From an uncultured Bacilli bacterium (GTDB lineage: Bacteria; Bacillota_I; Bacilli_A; ML615J-28; CAG-698), in NCBI GenBank assembly GCA_947627395.1, contig CANQVW010000055.1:1-9804 (forward strand): a stretch of 9,804 bases of DNA, in the 5' to 3' direction. Within the stretch, counting starts at the first letter, position 1; every line of letters starts with the position of its first letter. Below, piece after piece: positions 1 to 5,959 of the stretch. The position numbers and the translations under genes are program-made. Below the pieces are notes generated by a model. That model did no database searches, was not told where the DNA came from, and worked only from the letters and a program-made list of their open reading frames with translations.

Positions 1-872
1 TGATAGTCTTCTAAAGCTTGCACAATAGAAGAAGCGAGTTTCTTCCTACTTGTCTCTGTAGAAGCTGCATCACTAATGGGTTTACCACCTTGACTATATC
101 CTGTAATACACAAAACAACACGAATTTGACTTTTTTCTCTTGCACTAAGAATAGGATAAATATTTCCTAAAGCTAATGGATTGACTTTCCCTTCATAAAG
201 AGAGGCAAAACATAGGTTTACAACATCAATAGTTTTTAAATCTACATCTGTATACCCATGATAAGATCCTGTATACATATAGGCAAATACTTTATTTGGT
301 TTATTTTGAATATCATTCAACTCTATTTTTTTGACCAATACATCTTTTTCAAGTGTTACTTGTTCCTGATTTAAAACCAGTTGTGCTTTTAAAGTAACGG
401 TTAAATCAGATCGTCCACGAATTAGATATCCAGAAGGTTGTAAAGTGTGGGGATCAGAGGTAAACCAATGAATCTCAACTACACCTTTAGATGTTATATA
501 TTCTTTAGGTAAAACCGTGTTTTCATCATAAATTTCAGGAACTTGAGATGCTATGATGTCTTTTACTTTAAGTAGTTCTTCGCTTGCTTCTTTTTTTCCT
601 TGTTTCAGTCGCTTGATTTGTTCTTGTGCTTCGAATAAAATTTCTTTGTTTTCAACAAGTTCTTGTTCTTCAAGAGTTAATTCATCATATAAAGATTTTA
701 TCATTTCCACGATATTTTCATTTGATAAATCAACTGGTGTTGGAAGCATTTGAATGAATTCAATCACTTCTTGAATTTTATCATATCTGATTTCATCTTT
801 TACTTCTTCTTTTTTACAAGCAAAAAGAATGGAAGATAAACAAAGTAAACAGATGAGAAAACATTTTTTCAT
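1..872 (-). CDS. Lipoprotein with GH18 (chitinase-like) domain, 3' end outside the window
   Basis: 290 residues are visible before the gene runs off the left edge. The start follows a TAGGTGG ribosome site. Residues 1-18 form a hydrophobic signal ending in the lipobox L-F-A-C, so Cys19 would be lipidated and the protein anchored outside the membrane. Residues about 36-88 resemble the helical linker common in Bacillota surface proteins (IxxLP...YDxLTxEEQxLVxN). Residues about 106-182 read as an atrophied bacterial Ig-like domain (VEIHWFTSD, then a DLTVTLKAQL strand). From about residue 195 a GH18 barrel begins: VFAYMYTGS, VVNLCFASL and VVLCITGYSQGG match early GH18 strands. The catalytic DxxDxDxE strand would lie just past the edge, so activity cannot be judged. 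The substrate is probably a cell-wall or dietary glycan (inference). It has its own promoter and is separated from the methyltransferase by a terminator. Confidence 0.8.
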   Translation of the reverse strand, partial: MKKCFLICLLCLSSILFACKKEEVKDEIRYDKIQEVIEFIQMLPTPVDLSNENIVEMIKSLYDELTLEEQELVENKEILFEAQEQIKRLKQGKKEASEELLKVKDIIASQVPEIYDENTVLPKEYITSKGVVEIHWFTSDPHTLQPSGYLIRGRSDLTVTLKAQLVLNQEQVTLEKDVLVKKIELNDIQNKPNKVFAYMYTGSYHGYTDVDLKTIDVVNLCFASLYEGKVNPLALGNIYPILSAREKSQIRVVLCITGYSQGGKPISDAASTETSRKKLASSIVQALEDY

Positions 873-902
873 ATTGTCCACCTACTTTTCTTAGATAAAC
901 AT

Positions 903-930
903 AGTATAACATGCTTTTCTTTATTTTAAA
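903..930 (-). promoter_or_regulatory. SigA-type promoter of the GH18 lipoprotein gene
   Basis: On the minus strand TTTAAA (925-930) and TATACT (903-908) are 16 bases apart, about 30 bases upstream of the lipoprotein start. The -10 matches 5 of 6 consensus bases and the -35 matches 4 of 6. Confidence 0.5.
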
Positions 931-933
931 CTT

Positions 934-970
934 AAAAATAAAAATCTTTTTGATGAATTTCAAAAAGATT
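934..970 (-). terminator. Intrinsic terminator overlapping the methyltransferase stop
   Basis: Reading leftward, an 11-base stem AATCTTTTTGA / TCAAAAAGATT (960-970 and 943-953) with a 6-base loop is followed by TTTATTTTT. The stem is AT-rich but perfect, and its first arm contains the last codons and the TGA stop of the RNA methyltransferase gene. Confidence 0.65.
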
Positions 971-1718
971 CATCTTGATTTAATGTGTACATAAAAATAG
1001 CACCAGCAATAGCTACATTGAAGGATTCTAATAATGGATTCATTTCTATTCTTAAGTTTTCATTTGTTTTGTTTAATAAATGTTCTTGTACTCCTTGTCC
1101 TTCATTTCCTAAAAGAAGGGCATACTTAGAATGTTTGGTTCTTTTCTTTAAAGGAAGTGAATCTTTTAAGGAAGTCCCATAAATAAAGAAACCTTCCCGA
1201 TGAAGAACATCCATGACTTCATTCAAATCTTTTTGTAAGATTGGAATTTTAAATAAAGCACCTTGAGTGGAACGAATGACTTTATCATTATATAAATCTA
1301 CACAATCAGGACTTAGAATAATTCCATCCATATTGAGTCCTAATGCTGTTCTAATTAAAGTTCCTAAATTTCCTGGATCTTGAATACGATCTAGTAAAAG
1401 TAGATGATGTCCCGTAATGGTAGTAGCCTCTTTCATCTTGCAAAGTCCTACAATGGATTGTGGAGTTTTGGTTTGCGAAAGAGTTTCAATAACGGGAGGG
1501 GTAACTTTTACTAAAGAAACATCTTGAAGTGATAAATCATGCAATGATAGGTCATCTCTAGTAAAGTAGACTTCTTTTAATACATGACTAAGATAGGCTT
1601 CATTTACCAAATGATATCCTTCAACAAGGTACATTTTTTCTTCTTCACGATATTTCTTTTGGTGAAGTTTTTTTAATTTTTGAATGTAAGGATTATGAAT
1701 AGAATAAATTTCTTTCAT
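960..1718 (-). CDS. SpoU/TrmH-family RNA 2'-O-methyltransferase
   Basis: Predicted to transfer a methyl group from S-adenosylmethionine to a ribose 2'-OH of rRNA or tRNA. The 252 residues show a SpoU substrate-binding domain (about 5-95, starting with the typical HNPYIQKLKKL helix) and then the knotted SPOUT fold. Motif 1 is at 110-125 (DRIQDPGNLGTLIRTA, with conserved Asn and Arg), motif 2 at 201-210 (LLLGNEGQGV) and motif 3 at 224-240 (IEMNPLLESFNVAIAG, where SLNVSVA is usual). Length is normal for the YsgA/RlmB-like group, but the exact target nucleotide cannot be read. The ribosome site AGGAGAAGG begins within the TAG stop of the upstream membrane-protein gene, leaving 9 bases between them, so the two are co-transcribed and probably coupled. 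Residues 56-70 are three copies of a five-residue repeat (DLSLx). Confidence 0.9.
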   Translation of the reverse strand: MKEIYSIHNPYIQKLKKLHQKKYREEEKMYLVEGYHLVNEAYLSHVLKEVYFTRDDLSLHDLSLQDVSLVKVTPPVIETLSQTKTPQSIVGLCKMKEATTITGHHLLLLDRIQDPGNLGTLIRTALGLNMDGIILSPDCVDLYNDKVIRSTQGALFKIPILQKDLNEVMDVLHREGFFIYGTSLKDSLPLKKRTKHSKYALLLGNEGQGVQEHLLNKTNENLRIEMNPLLESFNVAIAGAIFMYTLNQDESF

Positions 1719-1727
1719 TTCCTTCTC

Positions 1728-2408
1728 CTAACGATATAAATAAATGGACATATAAATAATCATTCCAATGGTTAATATTCCTTGCGTAATCCAAATTCCT
1801 AAAAATACATTTCTATCAATCTTTTTCTTAATGACATTGACAAATAATAACCAAGATACCAGCAATAAAATTAATGGCAAAGAGAAAATAACTAAGAATA
1901 TAACAACATTATAAAAGACGGTATCTGCTGTCATGTTTGAAAAAGAATTTTGCAATGCGGAAATGACAATATTTGCAAAATCGAGCCAAACATTATAGGA
2001 AATAATCGGAAGACAAATTAAAATCATAATAATTCCATAAAAGACAATCCAAATAGAAAGTTGATTGAGTCCTGATTTATCTTCACTTTTTTGCTTTTTA
2101 TGAAGTTCTTTTCTTTCCTTTAGTAGTTCTTTTGATTCTTCTTTGGCTTTTAAATAAGGTTCATCATATTCATCTGTATCAGGATTTTCCAAAACTTTTT
2201 GTTCCAATTGGTCCATTAATATTTCTAATTCTTGTAATCTTAATTCTATTTCATCTTCACGAATTTCTTCAGGTGTTTTTTCATGAATAGATTTTGTTGG
2301 AGTAAATAAGTTCTGTTCCTCTTCTTCTACATCTTCCTCTAGTGATACGGATGAATCTTCTTGATTTTCTAAATCTAGGGATTCTTTTTCTTTTTCATTT
2401 GATTCCAT
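1728..2408 (-). CDS. Acidic three-helix membrane protein, unknown function
   Basis: No family recognised. I place the start at 2408 rather than the upstream ATG at 2420. The bases after the upstream ATG are the ribosome site itself (GGAGG, five bases before the 2408 ATG), and nothing like a ribosome site precedes 2420. The 226-residue product begins with a very acidic, disordered tail (about 1-50). A charged segment likely to be coiled coil follows (about 47-112, rich in E, K and L). Three hydrophobic helices come next (about 117-138, 166-192, 200-224), with a lysine/arginine cluster between helices 2 and 3. This suggests a membrane anchor with a long cytoplasmic N-terminus. It leads the operon with the RNA methyltransferase, but nothing in the sequence ties the two functions together. 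Confidence 0.75.
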   Translation of the reverse strand: MESNEKEKESLDLENQEDSSVSLEEDVEEEEQNLFTPTKSIHEKTPEEIREDEIELRLQELEILMDQLEQKVLENPDTDEYDEPYLKAKEESKELLKERKELHKKQKSEDKSGLNQLSIWIVFYGIIMILICLPIISYNVWLDFANIVISALQNSFSNMTADTVFYNVVIFLVIFSLPLILLLVSWLLFVNVIKKKIDRNVFLGIWITQGILTIGMIIYMSIYLYR

Positions 2409-2448
2409 GATTTCCTCCATAATCTTTTTTACTTGACTATTTATGTTT

Positions 2449-2477
2449 ATTATATCATACTCTTTTTAAGATTTCCA
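2449..2477 (-). promoter_or_regulatory. SigA promoter of the membrane protein-methyltransferase operon
   Basis: On the minus strand TGGAAA (2472-2477) and a perfect TATAAT (2449-2454) are 17 bases apart. A TGA directly before the -10 gives an extended -10 (TGnTATAAT). It lies about 40 bases from the chosen start at 2408. Confidence 0.65.
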
Positions 2478-2490
2478 TTATTTTTTATGA

Positions 2491-2541
2491 AAATAAAATA
2501 AAATAAAAAGTGCACAAAAGCTTTTGCTTTCAAGCACTTTT
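2491..2541 (-). terminator. Strong intrinsic terminator after the spore-protein gene
   Basis: Reading leftward, AAAAGTGC (2534-2541) pairs with GCACTTTT (2506-2513). An inner stem AAAGC/GCTTT closes around AAAA, and the hairpin is followed by a long T-rich tract (TATTTTATTTT). It separates the spore gene from the membrane-protein promoter. Confidence 0.85.
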
Positions 2542-2545
2542 CGTA

Positions 2546-2764
2546 TTATTTACTAGATCCCATATTGGATTGAGCCATTTTAACTAAACGACGAGTGATT
2601 TCACCACCAACTGATCCGTTTTGACGAGCTGTTGCATCAGGACCTAATTGAACACCAAATTCACTGGCGATTTCATATTTCATCTGATCAACTGCGTTTT
2701 GAGCACCTGGTACTACCAATCTGTTTTTGGAAGTATTGTTGTTGCTATAAGATGAACCGTTCAT
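2546..2764 (-). CDS. Alpha/beta-type small acid-soluble spore protein (SASP)
   Basis: These proteins coat forespore DNA, hold it in an A-like form, protect it from UV and chemicals, and are degraded at germination. The 72-residue product carries the two family signatures. Residues 30-37 (EIASEFGV) form the region cut by the germination protease GPR. Residues 46-61 (TARQNGSVGGEITRRL) form the conserved DNA-binding core. A GTG at 2773 is in frame, but it lies inside the AGGAGGTGA ribosome site. The ATG at 2764, eight bases after AGGAGG, is therefore the real start. The gene stands alone, with its own candidate forespore promoter and a strong terminator, as expected for a gene expressed only during sporulation. 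Its presence implies that the host, or its recent ancestor, forms endospores. Confidence 0.95.
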   Translation of the reverse strand: MNGSSYSNNNTSKNRLVVPGAQNAVDQMKYEIASEFGVQLGPDATARQNGSVGGEITRRLVKMAQSNMGSSK

Positions 2765-2790
2765 GAATTTCACCTCCTATTCAATAATAA

Positions 2791-2817
2791 TGAATCTTTT
2801 CGGGTTCGAAAAGTTCA
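2791..2817 (-). other. Hairpin in the leader of the spore-protein mRNA
   Basis: CTTTTCG (2796-2802) and CGAAAAG (2807-2813) form a perfect 7-base stem with a 4-base loop. It extends by TGAA/TTCA (2791-2794, 2814-2817) with one bulged base. It lies about 27 bases upstream of the SASP start. It could stabilise the leader of the spore mRNA, or serve as a weak terminator for the thiI operon (only a poor T-run follows). Confidence 0.45.
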
Positions 2818-2857
2818 TAAGATATTTGATTTCAATTCAATTCTCTTATGACAATAT

Positions 2858-2887
2858 TATTGTGAGGTTTTTTTTGTTTTTTATTCA
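2858..2887 (-). promoter_or_regulatory. Candidate SigG/SigF-type forespore promoter of the SASP gene
   Basis: On the minus strand TGAATA (2882-2887) and CACAATA (2858-2864) are 17 bases apart. The forespore consensus is roughly TGnATA and CATnnTA, so the -35 fits and the -10 differs at one conserved base. The site lies just past the thiI stop and would give a leader of about 85 bases. Confidence 0.35.
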
Positions 2888-2893
2888 AAAAAC

Positions 2894-4126
2894 TTAAACA
2901 TCAAATTTACCAATTTTATCCTGTTCAAATAAATTGAAATGTTTTCCATCTTCTAAAGTATATAAAACGATTTGGTTTAAAGCATCACGAATGGCATCTT
3001 CTAATCCTTCGCATTTTTTCTCTTCTTCCAATACATTTTCTATCTTTGGTTTAATGACTGGATGTGTTGGAACAAATACAGTGCAACAATCTTCATAGGG
3101 ACGAATCGATATATCAAAGGTTTCAATTTTTTTCGCAATTTGAATGACTTCCTCTTTATCGAATGTGGAAAGGGGACGAATGATAGGTAAAGTAGTTACA
3201 TCATTGACGACTTTCATTCCTTCTAAAGTTTGTGATGCGACTTGTCCAATACTTTCGCCGTTAATAATACAATCCATTTTATGTTCTCTTACAAATGTAT
3301 CAGCAATTTTATACATGGCTCTACGCATTAAAGTGACTAAATAACTTGCATCAGCACATTCATGAATGATGGTTTGAATTTGTGTAAATGGTACAACATA
3401 TAAATTTAATAGACCATCAGATGTATATGATGTTAATTGTTCCGTTAAATCAATGACTTTTTGTAAAGCTAAATCAGATGTATATGGAGGAGATGCAAAA
3501 TGCATGAATGAAATATTGACTCCCTTACGAATACATAAAAAGGCAGCAACAGGAGAATCGATTCCTCCACTCATCATAACTACTCCTTTTCCAGCCATAC
3601 CACTAGGATATCCTCCTAGTCCTGGAATTTCATTGGTATATAAATAGGTTCCTTCACTTCGCAAATCAATATGTAAAGTAACTTCTGGATGATGTACATC
3701 TACTGTAAGACCTTCTACTTGGGGTAAAATGAGTTTTGCAACTTGTTGTGATATTTCAATAGAAGTAAGGGGAAAACTTTTATCTCCTCGGTGTGTTTCA
3801 ACTTTAAAGGAAAAAGAAGTTCTTTTACTTTTCTCTTCTTCTAAAATTGAGATAGCTTTTAAAGCGATTTTTTCAATTTGAGATTCTGTTCTAACACATA
3901 AACTATAAGAAGATAATCCAACAATTTGGTTCAAACACTCTATTACTTCTTTTTCATCTTCACCATTTAAATAAATATAAAAGCGATAACTCGTATGAAA
4001 GAAAGTTAATTTTTTAAACTTAGAACATTTTTTTTGAATATTTTGATTCATTTGATTTAAAAATGTTTTATAATTTTTTTTCTTTAATGTCATTTCTCCA
4101 TAACGAATTAAAATCATATCATACAT
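2894..4126 (-). CDS. thiI: tRNA 4-thiouridine synthase ThiI (short form, no rhodanese domain)
   Basis: ThiI adenylates U8 of tRNA and replaces its oxygen with sulfur supplied by a cysteine desulfurase; in some bacteria it also feeds thiazole synthesis. The 410 residues contain an N-terminal ferredoxin-like region (1-60) and a THUMP RNA-binding domain (about 60-165). A PP-loop ATP-pyrophosphatase follows, with SGGIDS at 186-191. Further family motifs are SPPYTS (212-217), NGESIGQVASQT (289-300), IRPL (316-319) and EDCCTVFVPTHP (345-356). The E. coli enzyme is about 480 residues because of a C-terminal rhodanese domain. This one stops after the PP-loop domain, like Bacillus ThiI, so it is not truncated. 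The start lies seven bases after GAGGTG. That ribosome site contains the TGA stop of the upstream cysteine desulfurase, its likely sulfur donor, so translation should be coupled. Confidence 0.95.
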   Translation of the reverse strand: MYDMILIRYGEMTLKKKNYKTFLNQMNQNIQKKCSKFKKLTFFHTSYRFYIYLNGEDEKEVIECLNQIVGLSSYSLCVRTESQIEKIALKAISILEEEKSKRTSFSFKVETHRGDKSFPLTSIEISQQVAKLILPQVEGLTVDVHHPEVTLHIDLRSEGTYLYTNEIPGLGGYPSGMAGKGVVMMSGGIDSPVAAFLCIRKGVNISFMHFASPPYTSDLALQKVIDLTEQLTSYTSDGLLNLYVVPFTQIQTIIHECADASYLVTLMRRAMYKIADTFVREHKMDCIINGESIGQVASQTLEGMKVVNDVTTLPIIRPLSTFDKEEVIQIAKKIETFDISIRPYEDCCTVFVPTHPVIKPKIENVLEEEKKCEGLEDAIRDALNQIVLYTLEDGKHFNLFEQDKIGKFDV

Positions 4127-4132
4127 ATTTTT

Positions 4133-5245
4133 TCACCTCTTAATTGTTTTTATTGCATCTATGAATATTTTTATATCTTGAAGGGTTGTCATAAAAGAAA
4201 GACTAATTCGAACCGAAGATGTTGCAAGTTCCATTGAATTTGTCATGGCATAAATGGTTTTTTCAGCTTTCTTTAATTTAGATGAACAGGAAGATCCTGT
4301 GGATACATAGATTTCTTTTTCTTCAAGTTGATGAACAATCGTTTCTCCTTCCATAGAAGGAATAGAAATATTTAAAATAGAATAACTAATATTATCTTTA
4401 GGCGTATTGATGGTAACATATGGTATTTTCTCTAATGCATCATATAATATAAAAAATAAATTTTGAAGATATAAAACATGTTTTTGTGTTTCAGGGTAAA
4501 ATTTTTTAAAACATTTGGTTGTGGAAGCAATTAAGGATACGTCAAGCGTTCCAGGTTTTATGCCCCCTTGAGCAGTAGAGCCAAACAAACGTTTATGTAA
4601 ATCAATACTTTTACGATAAACGAGTCCTCCAATTCCTTTTGGTCCATAAATTTTATGTGTAGAAAAAGTAAATAAATCGATATCATTCCACGAAAAGGAA
4701 GGAACAACTTTACACATTCCTTGTACAGCATCTACATGAAGTTTTGCTTTAGGATATGATTTCATGATTGAAATGATTTTGTCAATGGGTTCAATCACTC
4801 CAACAATATTATTCACCCACATGATGGATACTAAAATCACATCTTTATTCATTTCTTTCTTGAATTGTTCAAAATCGATGATTCCATTAGAATCAACATC
4901 TAAATAAACAACATCATACGTTTTTTCTAATTGCTTCATTACTTCATAAACTGAAGGATGTTCTATTTTTGTAGTGATGATTTTTCCAGTCGGATGAGAT
5001 AATGCACAACCAAAGATACCTAAATTATTCGCTTCTGTAGCATTTGATGTATAAATTACATCATGATCTAAAACACCTAAAATACTTTTTAGCTCTTCTT
5101 TCATTTTTTGATACATGTAATGACTTTCCTGACCTAAACGATGTAAGGAAGTAGAGTTAGCAAAAAAGTTTTTAGAAACTTTCATATAGGTTTCTAATAC
5201 TTCATGATCTATTGGGGTTGTTGCTGTATAATCTAAATAGTGCAT
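4133..5245 (-). CDS. Cysteine desulfurase (NifS/IscS-like), sulfur donor for ThiI
   Basis: A PLP enzyme that converts cysteine to alanine and an enzyme-bound persulfide. The start at 5245 follows AAGGAG with eight bases between and opens the typical MHYLDYTATTP N-terminus. A longer in-frame reading from 5293 would begin upstream of the TATAAT promoter and has no ribosome site, so I reject it. In the 370-residue product, STHKIYGPKG holds the PLP lysine (Lys198). The H-VDAVQ segment (170-175) and GGIKPGTLD (227-235) are the usual cofactor and substrate motifs. STGSSCSS holds the catalytic Cys320. Context (thiI six bases downstream with an overlapping ribosome site) matches the nifZ-thiI pair of Bacillus subtilis, so the main role is probably tRNA thiolation rather than general Fe-S assembly. 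That role is inferred from gene order. Confidence 0.92.
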   Translation of the reverse strand: MHYLDYTATTPIDHEVLETYMKVSKNFFANSTSLHRLGQESHYMYQKMKEELKSILGVLDHDVIYTSNATEANNLGIFGCALSHPTGKIITTKIEHPSVYEVMKQLEKTYDVVYLDVDSNGIIDFEQFKKEMNKDVILVSIMWVNNIVGVIEPIDKIISIMKSYPKAKLHVDAVQGMCKVVPSFSWNDIDLFTFSTHKIYGPKGIGGLVYRKSIDLHKRLFGSTAQGGIKPGTLDVSLIASTTKCFKKFYPETQKHVLYLQNLFFILYDALEKIPYVTINTPKDNISYSILNISIPSMEGETIVHQLEEKEIYVSTGSSCSSKLKKAEKTIYAMTNSMELATSSVRISLSFMTTLQDIKIFIDAIKTIKR

Positions 5246-5284
5246 ATTATGAACTCCTTCATATGAGTAAATCACTTTATATTT

Positions 5285-5313
5285 ATTATACACTAATTTT
5301 CAAATAAAAGAAA
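5285..5313 (-). promoter_or_regulatory. SigA promoter of the cysteine desulfurase-thiI operon
   Basis: A perfect TATAAT on the minus strand (5285-5290) lies 39 bases before the desulfurase start. The -35 position, 17 bases away, reads TTTCTT and is weak, so an activator or a different spacing is possible. Transcription would start near 5278, which excludes the longer open frame from 5293. Confidence 0.55.
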
Positions 5314-5332
5314 TGTTTATTTGATTTAACTC

Positions 5333-5361
5333 TTGTTTTTTTTACAGATTTCATGTAAAAT
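5333..5361 (+). promoter_or_regulatory. Promoter of the TSCPD-domain gene
   Basis: TTGTTT (5333-5338) and TAAAAT (5356-5361) are 17 bases apart, 27 bases before the start codon. It is back to back with the cysteine desulfurase promoter. A perfect 7-base palindrome covers its spacer and -10 element. Confidence 0.4.
5340..5360. repeat. Operator-like palindrome between divergent genes
   Basis: TTTTACA (5340-5346) and TGTAAAA (5354-5360) form a perfect inverted repeat with a 7-base centre. It lies in the spacer and -10 of the plus-strand promoter and upstream of the minus-strand one. This is where a dimeric repressor could bind; no regulator is visible in the window. Confidence 0.4.
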
Positions 5362-5388
5362 AAAATTATAAAGTGAGGTGTAGATAAA

Positions 5389-5637
5389 ATGAAACATGTA
5401 AAATATTTAACAAAAGGGACTTGTGCAAAAGTTATAGAATTTGATTTAGATGATGACAATACTATTCATCATGTAACTTTTCAAGGTGGATGCAATGGAA
5501 ACCTAAAAGCCATTGGAAAACTTGTTGAAGGGAAAGATGCAAATGAGGTTTCTAATCTTTTGAAAGGAAATATTTGTGGAATGAAGGGGACAAGTTGTGC
5601 AGATCAATTATCTATTGCAATCGAAGAAAACAAATAA
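5389..5637 (+). CDS. TSCPD-domain small protein (TIGR03905-like)
   Basis: An 82-residue protein matching the stand-alone TSCPD family, whose domain also forms the C-terminus of B12-dependent ribonucleotide reductases. Recognisable parts are YLTKGTCAKVIEF at the N-terminus, the FQGGCNGNL turn (31-39), and GMKGTSCADQLS (64-75), which replaces the usual TSCPDQL with an alanine for proline. Four cysteines (12, 35, 63, 70) sit at positions suitable for metal or redox chemistry. The biochemical role of the stand-alone family is not established to my knowledge. GAGGTG lies eight bases before the ATG. It is transcribed divergently from the cysteine desulfurase and is monocistronic, closed by a strong hairpin. 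Confidence 0.85.
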   Translation: MKHVKYLTKGTCAKVIEFDLDDDNTIHHVTFQGGCNGNLKAIGKLVEGKDANEVSNLLKGNICGMKGTSCADQLSIAIEENK

Positions 5638-5685
5638 AAAGAGTAGAGCTAGGGTTCATATCCAACAGCTCTACTTTTTCTTTTA
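5632..5685. terminator. Bidirectional intrinsic terminator
   Basis: AGTAGAGCT (5642-5650) and AGCTCTACT (5667-5675) form a perfect 9-base stem with a 16-base loop (possibly closed further by GTT/AAC). On the plus strand TTTTTCTTTT follows and ends the TSCPD gene. On the minus strand CTTTTTATTT follows and could end the large-enzyme operon arriving from the right. Confidence 0.85.
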
Positions 5686-5727
5686 TAAAATTTAATTGAA
5701 AATTTCCGACTAGCATTATTCACTATT

Positions 5728-5937
5728 TCAATCTAATTTAAATATTAAATGATCCATTTTCTTTAAAACAAATCCCGTCATCTTCTTTTCTGTCACATAG
5801 GTAGATGGTTTATAAGCGAACTTTTCTTTTTTACAGATTGTTTCTAAAGCAAGCAAAACCATTAGGTGGCTAAAATGGTAGTATTTAAATGTTTCCAAAT
5901 TATGAATTATTCCAATATTTTGTAATATTAATCCCAT
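5728..5937 (-). CDS. Small protein downstream of the RNase III/radical SAM enzyme, unknown
   Basis: No family recognised. The start is well supported: AAAGGAG sits seven bases before the ATG. The gene begins 22 bases after the stop of the 1046-residue enzyme with no terminator between, so the two form one operon ending at the shared bidirectional terminator. The 69 residues contain a hydrophobic helix (about 21-35, HFSHLMVLLALETIC) followed by a lysine-rich half (K36, K37, K39, K43, K51, K52, K59, K60, K67) with possible beta strands (FVLKK, LIFKL). There is one cysteine (35), no signal peptide and no glycine-rich leader-like cleavage site. It could be a partner or inhibitor of the large enzyme, or a small nucleic-acid-binding protein. 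These are guesses from context. Confidence 0.6.
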   Translation of the reverse strand: MGLILQNIGIIHNLETFKYYHFSHLMVLLALETICKKEKFAYKPSTYVTEKKMTGFVLKKMDHLIFKLD

Positions 5938-5959
5938 ATCTTTGCTCCTTTCTTTTCAT

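Noticed and set aside
553..753. Plus-strand open frame of 66 codons
   Set aside because: It lies antisense to the GH18 lipoprotein, has no ribosome site, and gives a serine/phenylalanine-rich product typical of a reverse-strand shadow.
985..1182. Plus-strand open frame of 65 codons
   Set aside because: Antisense to the RNA methyltransferase with no ribosome site; the reverse strand has clear family motifs.
2876..2893. Terminator directly after the thiI stop (GTTTTTT/AAAAAAC hairpin)
   Set aside because: The hairpin is pure A/T apart from one pair and is followed by A residues, not T residues, in the direction of transcription.
3144..3647. Two plus-strand open frames of about 65 codons
   Set aside because: Both are antisense to conserved PP-loop parts of thiI and lack ribosome sites.
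2894..4126. ThiI truncated at its C-terminus
   Set aside because: The missing rhodanese domain is normal for the Bacillus-type enzyme, and the frame ends at an intact stop after a complete PP-loop domain.
5246..5293. N-terminal extension of the cysteine desulfurase
   Set aside because: It would start upstream of the expected transcription start of the TATAAT at 5285-5290 and has no ribosome site; the ATG at 5245 has AAGGAG at eight bases.
5728..5937. RiPP precursor peptide for the radical SAM enzyme
   Set aside because: No leader/core layout, no glycine cleavage site, a single cysteine, and the enzyme has viperin features and no SPASM cysteines. It is not fully excluded.
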